Assembly (NCBI GenBank): GCA_905193395.1
Contig: CAJJOO010000018.1
Location: forward strand, 1-10,817
Reading direction: 5' to 3'
Source of the DNA: an uncultured Porphyromonadaceae bacterium
GTDB lineage: Bacteria > Bacteroidota > Bacteroidia > Bacteroidales > Muribaculaceae
Length of the DNA stretch: 10,817 bases
Part shown: in pieces, positions 7,495 through 10,817 of the stretch
How positions within the stretch are numbered: the stretch's first letter is position 1
Layout: each line of letters begins with the position of its first letter
Position numbers and translations under genes: made by a program
The notes under the pieces: model-generated
The model's database searches: none
What the model was told of the DNA's origin: nothing
Seen by the model: only the letters and a program-made list of their open reading frames with translations

Positions 7495-8460
7495 TCAGCG
7501 GTTGCCGAAAAGCGACTCAACAAATTCGCGTTTGTTGAAAACCTGGAGGTCGTCGATTCCCTCGCCCAGACCGATATATTTCACGGGAATCTTCATCTGG
7601 TCGCTGATGCCGATGACCACCCCACCCTTGGCGGTGCCGTCGAGTTTCGTCACGGCCAGGTCCGTCACCTGTGTGGCGGCCGAGAACTGGCGGGCCTGCT
7701 CGAATGCATTCTGCCCTGTCGAACCGTCGAGGACCAGCAGGACTTCCTGCGGCGCGCCGGGAACAACCTTGTCCATCACGCGCTTGATTTTCGACAGTTC
7801 GTCCATCAGGCCCTTCTTGTTGTGCAGACGGCCTGCGGTGTCGATGATCACGACGTCGGTGCCCTGGCGGACAGCCGACGAAAGTGTGTCGAAGGCCACG
7901 GCGGCGGCATCGGAGCCGAGTTGCTGCTTGACCACGGGCACGCCGGCGCGGCGCCCCCATTCATCGAGTTGCTCGACGGCGGCGGCACGGAAGGTGTCGG
8001 CGGCGCCCAGCATCACGCTGTAACCGGCCTTACGGTACTGGTGGGCCAGTTTGCCGATTGTGGTGGTCTTTCCCACGCCGTTGACGCCGACAACCATAAT
8101 CACATAGGGCTTCGACGTGCCGGCCGGGATGGCGAAATCGGCCGTTCCGGTGGTTTGATTGTCATTTTCGGCCAGCAGCGAGGTAATCTCCTCAACAAGC
8201 ATGTCGTTCAGTTCGTTCATGCCCACGTAGCGGTCACGCGAGGCACGCTGCTGGATACGGTCGATGATACGCAGGGTGGTCTCCACGCCCACGTCGCCGG
8301 AAATGAATATATCCTCAAGTTCGTCAAGGAAATCGGCGTCGATGGTCTTTCGGCCCATGAAGGCGCGTTTCAGTTTGCCGAAAACGCCTTCCTTGGTCTT
8401 TTCGAGTCCCTTGTCGAGAGTGTTCTTTTTCTCCTTTGAAAAAATACTGAAGAATCCCAT
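7495..8460 (-). CDS. ftsY: Signal recognition particle receptor FtsY
   Basis: FtsY is the membrane-associated SRP receptor GTPase that docks ribosomes making membrane proteins onto the Sec translocon. From the ATG at 8460 it has 321 residues, the usual short Bacteroidetes form: a basic N-terminus (MGFFSIFSKEKK) and N domain, with no long acidic A domain. GTPase motifs are complete: P-loop GVNGVGKT (125-132), DTFRAAA (155-161), DTAG (207-210), TKLDG (271-275) and the closing GLGEGIDDL (297-305). It ends in the typical FNKREFVESLFG. The open frame continues upstream to an ATG at 8577. Those 39 residues are Asn/Leu-rich, unlike FtsY, and would overlap both the promoter and the fic 3' end. The MGFF start is therefore preferred. 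It is the first gene of the minus-strand operon. Confidence 0.96.
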   Translation of the reverse strand: MGFFSIFSKEKKNTLDKGLEKTKEGVFGKLKRAFMGRKTIDADFLDELEDIFISGDVGVETTLRIIDRIQQRASRDRYVGMNELNDMLVEEITSLLAENDNQTTGTADFAIPAGTSKPYVIMVVGVNGVGKTTTIGKLAHQYRKAGYSVMLGAADTFRAAAVEQLDEWGRRAGVPVVKQQLGSDAAAVAFDTLSSAVRQGTDVVIIDTAGRLHNKKGLMDELSKIKRVMDKVVPGAPQEVLLVLDGSTGQNAFEQARQFSAATQVTDLAVTKLDGTAKGGVVIGISDQMKIPVKYIGLGEGIDDLQVFNKREFVESLFGNR

Positions 8461-8496
8461 AAAAGAATTGTTGTATTCGTATTTGAAATTAATGTG

Positions 8497-8529
8497 CAAA
8501 TTTAGTAATAAATTCGCAGAAAATCGCAA
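8497..8529 (-). promoter_or_regulatory. Promoter candidate for the ftsY-rimO-menF operon
   Basis: On the minus strand, TAAATTTG (8504-8497) fits the Bacteroidetes -7 box TAnnTTTG. A TTG (8529-8527) lies 22 bases upstream as a possible -33 element. Transcription would start near 8491, leaving a leader of about 30 bases before the ftsY ATG. The whole element lies between the fic stop and ftsY, which suggests the operon is expressed independently of fic. Confidence 0.5.
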
Positions 8530-8542
8530 TGAGGGGGAGAGA

Positions 8543-9610
8543 TTAGACAGACTGGGAAACAAATATATACCAGTCACGGTCTGTGCTGCTTCGCTGAATA
8601 TAGCCTTTTTCGACCATACTGCTCAACTGCTTTTTCACGGCCCTCGGCACTATGCCGACTTTATTTGCTATTTCATCCACAGTAATTTCCGGGTTCTCAG
8701 ATATAGTGCGAAGTATTGCTGCTGACGAGGGGCTTCTAAAAACAATCTTTTTACCATCATACCACCAAACATCAGGCGATGTTTCGGTTGCAAAGTCAAT
8801 ATTATATTGTAATTCTGATGCAACAAGATGTTTGAAATAATTCAGGAATGTCGCAATTTGTTTTAGCGTAGCCTGTGCTCCGAAAGACGGTTCGGTTCCG
8901 ACTTTTAGATCGCTCTTATGCAATGCCTCTATATATTTCCACTTGTCACGGGAGCGCACCACAATCATGGGCCAGCCATGACGGGCAAGGATATAGTTTA
9001 CCAACAATCGTGCAATTCGGCCGTTGCCGTCCTCAAAAGGATGAATACGGATGTATCGGTAATGAAATAAGGCCGCCAGTTCAACCGGCGAATAATTCTC
9101 CGATTGCTCTGCCTCGTTATACCAGTCGACAAGGTCGGCCATCAGGGCTGGCGTTTCCTCGGGAGAGGCGTACTCGAATCGGTCGCCATAGCGGGTGATA
9201 ACGCTATTTGGACGCTTCTTGTATTGACCGGCATGGATTACATAACTTGTCTGAATGCCTCCCGGAAGATTACGGTACACGGTATAGTCCTCGCGCAGCA
9301 GAACCTTGTGCAGTTGGCGGATGAAATTCTGGGTTAATGGTGTATCTTTTAAATTTAAAGCCTCACGCACCATTTCGTACCCGACTTGACTCGCCTTCAT
9401 ATCATTAAAGTCTTTCAAATCGCCTTCTCCCACAACCTTTCCTAACAATAGCAGCAGTTCGGTCTGACCATACGTCAGGGTATTGCCTTCGATATGATTA
9501 CTATTGAAATTATAATCGACAGTAAATCGCTGGCTCAACAGGTATTGCTTTCTTGGTGAAAGCGGCTGAATTTCCTGCCATTGCCGATAAAGACTTGCAA
9601 GTTTATCCAT
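8543..9610 (-). CDS. Class II Fic-family AMP transferase with C-terminal winged helix
   Basis: The protein has 355 residues. The Fic core motif HPFEDGNGRIAR (190-201) is a perfect match to HPFx(D/E)GNGRxxR, with catalytic His190. Such enzymes usually transfer AMP to a hydroxyl group of a target protein. SNHIEG (37-42) before the core fits the inhibitory motif (S/T)xxxE(G/N), with Glu41 expected to block productive ATP binding. This makes it class II (N-terminal, self-inhibited). Residues ~295-345 form a winged helix-turn-helix (ITVDEIANKVGIVPRAVKKQLSSMVEKG). The layout matches the Fic-plus-wHTH proteins common in Bacteroides. No small antitoxin gene lies next to it. It is AT-richer than the ftsY operon and sits between it and decayed accessory DNA, so it was probably acquired separately. 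The paired inverted repeats just upstream suggest tight control, perhaps by its own wHTH domain. The target protein is unknown. Confidence 0.92.
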   Translation of the reverse strand: MDKLASLYRQWQEIQPLSPRKQYLLSQRFTVDYNFNSNHIEGNTLTYGQTELLLLLGKVVGEGDLKDFNDMKASQVGYEMVREALNLKDTPLTQNFIRQLHKVLLREDYTVYRNLPGGIQTSYVIHAGQYKKRPNSVITRYGDRFEYASPEETPALMADLVDWYNEAEQSENYSPVELAALFHYRYIRIHPFEDGNGRIARLLVNYILARHGWPMIVVRSRDKWKYIEALHKSDLKVGTEPSFGAQATLKQIATFLNYFKHLVASELQYNIDFATETSPDVWWYDGKKIVFRSPSSAAILRTISENPEITVDEIANKVGIVPRAVKKQLSSMVEKGYIQRSSTDRDWYIFVSQSV

Positions 9611-9626
9611 ACTTATATTATTAATG

Positions 9627-9665
9627 GAACGTCCGGGCGTTCACTTAGTGAACGTTCAGACGTTC
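9627..9665 (-). promoter_or_regulatory. Tandem inverted-repeat operator upstream of fic
   Basis: GAACGTCCGGGCGTTC (9627-9642) and GAACGTTCAGACGTTC (9650-9665) are two copies of GAACG-N6-CGTTC, separated by ACTTAGT, with centres 23 bp apart. The inner half-sites also form CGTTCACT-T-AGTGAACG (9638-9654), and TGAACGTTCA (9649-9658) is a perfect palindrome. The array starts 16 bases upstream of the fic ATG, a typical repressor position. Two sites about two helical turns apart suggest a dimer binding cooperatively. I see no clear -7 box inside it. Confidence 0.65.
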
Positions 9666-9778
9666 TTTTTAGTATAAATCGTTCATTTTTTTATTCCTTT
9701 TCGAGGCATTTAAATGAAAAAAAATCGCGTTGCGTCAGTCATGTTCTATATTGGAAGGGCGGTGAACGGTTCTTCTTG

Positions 9779-9786
9779 CAAAGTTA
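9779..9786 (-). promoter_or_regulatory. Possible -7 box for fic (TAACTTTG)
   Basis: The minus strand reads TAACTTTGCA here, a good match to the Bacteroidetes -7 box. It would give a leader of roughly 165 bases to the fic ATG, with the inverted repeats lying inside the transcribed leader. No TTG is found at the -33 distance, so this stays a candidate. The rest of the gene-free stretch 9666-9860 is AT-rich and shows nothing else I can name. Confidence 0.3.
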
Positions 9787-9860
9787 ATGTTTTTCGGGGA
9801 AATGTTTGGATATTGGGTTGAAAATTCGTTATTTCGCGGGAAATCAAACGCCACACTGCC

Positions 9861-9986
9861 ATGGATGTACTGAGAAAGGAACTCAACCAGATTTATTCAT
9901 CACAGCATCTTGAAAATGAGGTTCTTGATGCCGGAGAAGTCGGAATTTCCGCAGACTTGGCCGTATTCGCCGGGCCAACCCCGTAA
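9861..9986 (+). pseudogene. 5' fragment of a LuxR-type transcriptional regulator gene
   Basis: An ATG at 9861 opens a 41-codon frame ending at TAA 9984-9986. Its first ~27 residues (MDVLRKELNQIYSSQHLEN, then EVLDAGEV) closely resemble the conserved start of a large Bacteroides family of regulators with an N-terminal sensing region and a C-terminal LuxR helix-turn-helix. These are normally ~250 residues long. After about 9940 the similarity ends, and the DNA continues in another frame as the tail of an amylase-type enzyme. The sensor and DNA-binding regions are therefore missing. TTTG at 9805-9808 and TATTTCGC at 9830-9837 could be remains of its promoter, but the match is weak. The family call is from memory of the motif and is moderate. 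Confidence 0.45.
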
Positions 9987-10225
9987 TCGGCACTGGGCGG
10001 CAGCGCACTGTCGACGTCCACACCTGTGTCCGCTACAACGACCGCGACACAATCCTCATCCGGCTGCTGCCCGAGGCCGGGCGGCCCATAGACGTAGCCG
10101 GCACCTTTGCCGACGGCACCGCGGTGACCGAACTCTACACCGGCCGCACGGCCACCGTGAACGGCGGCGCCGTCGCCTTCCCCGCCTACGAAGGCCGAGT
10201 GGCAATCATAAAGAAATCCGAATGA
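9941..10225 (+). pseudogene. 3' fragment of a GH13 alpha-amylase-family enzyme
   Basis: A frame different from that of the regulator fragment reads NFRRLGRIRRANPVIGTG, then about 70 residues ending at TGA 10223-10225. FRRLGRIRRANP is the helix that closes the catalytic barrel in many GH13 enzymes. The remainder, with ADGTAVTELYTGRTATV and VAFPAYEGRVAIIKK, fits the all-beta C-terminal domain of amylases and cyclomaltodextrinases. The catalytic barrel and all active-site residues are missing, and there is no start codon, so this is a remnant. It is strikingly GC-rich compared with the regulator fragment joined to it. Bacteroidetes often keep starch-degrading genes beside a regulator, so a single deletion could have joined the two. 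The glycoside-hydrolase call is moderately sure; the exact subfamily is not visible. Confidence 0.5.
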
Positions 10226-10228
10226 AAC

Positions 10229-10244
10229 GCGCGGCCACCCGCGC
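10229..10244 (+). repeat. GC-rich stem-loop after the amylase fragment
   Basis: GCGCGG (10229-10234) and CCGCGC (10239-10244) form a 6-bp stem with loop CCAC, four bases after the stop. It could be the old terminator of the amylase gene, but on the plus strand it is followed by an A-rich tract rather than a T-run. Confidence 0.35.
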
Positions 10245-10247
10245 CGT

Positions 10248-10271
10248 AAAATAAAAAAAGTTAGTAACTTT
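10248..10271 (-). terminator. Possible intrinsic terminator facing left
   Basis: On the minus strand AAAGTT-ACT-AACTTT (10271-10257) can fold with a 3-base loop and is followed directly by TTTTATTTT (10256-10248). That order fits a weak intrinsic terminator for the leftward broken DinD-like gene. Read on the plus strand, the same bases hold a TAACTTTG promoter-like box, so the two readings compete. Confidence 0.3.
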
Positions 10272-10272
10272 G
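10265..10272 (+). promoter_or_regulatory. Possible rightward -7 box (TAACTTTG) before a hairpin
   Basis: TAACTTTG fits the Bacteroidetes -7 consensus on the plus strand. No TTG stands at the -33 distance; that region is A-rich. Any transcript would begin within the hairpin that follows and would run antisense to the DinD-like remnant. No plus-strand gene follows. Confidence 0.3.
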
Positions 10273-10318
10273 TCCGGAGAAAGGGCGCACCACTGCATGC
10301 AGCCTCCTTTCTCCGGAC
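10272..10318. repeat. 13-bp perfect stem-loop with a palindrome in its loop
   Basis: GTCCGGAGAAAGG (10272-10284) and CCTTTCTCCGGAC (10306-10318) are exact reverse complements. The 21-base loop contains the perfect palindrome CTGCATGCAG (10293-10302). The element sits where the DinD-like similarity ends on its right and follows the A-tract on its left. It could be a terminator, the leader of a lost gene, or a small mobile or recombination-related element. There is no direct duplication that I can see at its edges. Confidence 0.6.
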
Positions 10319-10324
10319 GCTTTA

Positions 10325-10626
10325 TTCATCCGATTGCCGTTATAAAAACGCTTAACAAGAAGGACCACATCCTCACTGTTCAGTACATCGGCTATACGCT
10401 GTTTGCTGTCGGGAACAACAATTTTCAGTTTGTGAGTGCCATTCACGAACTGAACGCCATCATGTTTCAACCTGCGTTTAAGCCAACGCCAATAGTTACC
10501 GGCCTTGGTATAGTCCGGTTAATCATCAATAGCGCGCACAACGTCAGTAACCGAGAACTACCAACAGTTGTTTTCGTCATTCCAGACCGCCCTCACCTCG
10601 CGATCATTGAAAAACCGTATCGACTT
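10325..10626 (-). pseudogene. Broken BRO-N / DinD-like gene with two in-frame stops
   Basis: On the minus strand one continuous frame reads KSIRFFNDREVRAVWNDENN, then CW, TAG (10560-10558), FSVTDVVRAIDD, TAA (10521-10519), PDYTKAGNYWRWLKRRLK. It goes on through QFVNGTHKLKIVVPDSKQR to IADVLNSEDVVLLV and ends near NRM. This is the BRO-N domain layout of phage antirepressor-like and DNA-damage-inducible protein D relatives: VRxVW, W-x-FSVxDV, xQPDYxKAxxYW, then K-x-R-x-x-D. By that pattern the TAG replaces an aromatic residue (TGG to TAG would fit) and the TAA replaces Gln (CAA to TAA). No start codon is left in frame below the stop at 10659-10657. Similarity stops about 10325, beside the hairpin. 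It follows the Res-like gene on the same strand and was probably its operon neighbour. Confidence 0.7.
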
Positions 10627-10685
10627 TTGATTATAACTTAAACAGAGATCATGTCTTTATAAATTGCTGACAAGCAACAGACCGT

Positions 10686-10817
10686 CTATCTGAGTTTCGT
10701 TTGGCTGAGAATATAACCGAAAGTATAACTGCGGTCGACGAGAGTGTGAGGTAGTATGACGTACCGCCAGGGTTTGCCTCCATTTTGGGCGGTGAACTCT
10801 GTGGCTCGACGGCAAAA
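10686..10817 (-). CDS. C-terminus of a type III restriction (Res)-like helicase, partial
   Basis: The last 43 codons of a minus-strand gene enter from the right edge and end at TAG (10688-10686). The phrase ATEFTAQNGGKPWRYVILPH, followed by TLVDRSYTFGYILSQTKLR, resembles the tail of type III restriction-enzyme R subunits and related DEAD/DEAH helicases. These commonly end in a (N)GGKPW-x-Y-x-x-(I/L)PH segment. The helicase motifs and nuclease domain would lie outside the window, so whether the gene is intact cannot be judged. A second open frame over the same bases is ignored because this one carries the recognisable motif and runs to the edge. The DinD-like remnant begins about 60 bases downstream on the same strand. 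Its TAG stop shows that amber codons end genes in this genome. Confidence 0.55.
   Translation of the reverse strand, partial: FCRRATEFTAQNGGKPWRYVILPHTLVDRSYTFGYILSQTKLR

Noticed and set aside
6613..8439. A 608-codon open frame on the plus strand opposite rimO and ftsY
   Set aside because: It mirrors two well-supported genes, shows no domain or signal, and its His/Val/Gly-rich composition is what antisense of GC-rich coding DNA gives.
8461..8577. Longer FtsY start at 8577
   Set aside because: The extra 39 residues are unlike FtsY and overlap the promoter box and the fic 3' end; the MGFF start is typical.
9910..10254. A 114-codon frame over the LuxR/amylase scar
   Set aside because: Its translation is Arg/His/Pro-rich noise, while two other frames carry the family-like motifs across the same bases.
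10270..10641. A 123-codon plus-strand frame at the right end
   Set aside because: It is antisense to the DinD-like remnant, which explains the open frame and has the recognisable motifs.
10649..10783. A 44-codon minus-strand frame starting MEANPGGTSYY
   Set aside because: It overlaps, out of frame, the Res-like tail, which runs to the edge and has the GGKPW motif. I could not tie it to any family.
1..10817. CRISPR arrays, tRNA or rRNA genes, complete insertion sequences
   Set aside because: I saw no regularly spaced repeats, no cloverleaf-like segments, and no transposase with terminal repeats.

Overview
The window looks like a Bacteroidales chromosome, plausibly a Muribaculaceae-type gut bacterium. 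The reasons are promoter boxes of the form TAnnTTTG, weak or absent Shine-Dalgarno sites, a short FtsY without a long acidic domain, and a GC-rich, strongly codon-biased core flanked by AT-richer accessory genes. The organism assignment is an inference from style; there is no rRNA or other marker in the window.

Layout, left to right. (1) 33-926, plus strand: a small unrecognised lipoprotein gene, followed with a one-base overlap by what looks like the frameshifted and truncated start of a flavodoxin-fold NAD(P)H oxidoreductase gene. (2) 928-8460, minus strand: one tightly packed gene run, read right to left as ftsY, rimO, menF, a membrane-anchored SGNH hydrolase, a secreted SGNH hydrolase, and an AlgI-type MBOAT acyltransferase. 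Gaps are 12 and 4 bases and overlaps 20 and 8 bases down to the second SGNH gene; the last gene is 51 bases further on. A promoter candidate lies just before ftsY. The MBOAT frame extends upstream of its first usable start to an ATG at 2421, but codon 6 of that extended frame is TAG. (3) 8543-9665, minus strand: a class II Fic protein with a C-terminal winged helix. It is preceded by two copies of the inverted repeat GAACG-N6-CGTTC, a likely operator. (4) 9666-10817: a graveyard. It holds the first ~27 codons of a LuxR-type regulator fused out of frame to the last ~94 codons of a GH13 alpha-amylase-family enzyme. Next come a strong hairpin, a BRO-N/DinD-like gene broken by two in-frame stops and cut short, and the last 43 codons of a type III restriction (Res)-like helicase running off the right edge.

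How it works together. FtsY (membrane targeting of ribosomes) and RimO (modification of ribosomal protein S12) are core translation genes. MenF opens menaquinone synthesis. The two SGNH proteins and the MBOAT protein form an envelope O-acetylation set: the MBOAT would move acetyl groups across the membrane and the SGNH proteins would transfer or remove them on an extracellular glycan. The right end reads as a decayed defence or mobile region next to the Fic gene.

The best leads are the MBOAT amber codon, the fic operator, and the rearranged scar with its hairpin between 9861 and 10626. I did not find an intact system that is clearly new.
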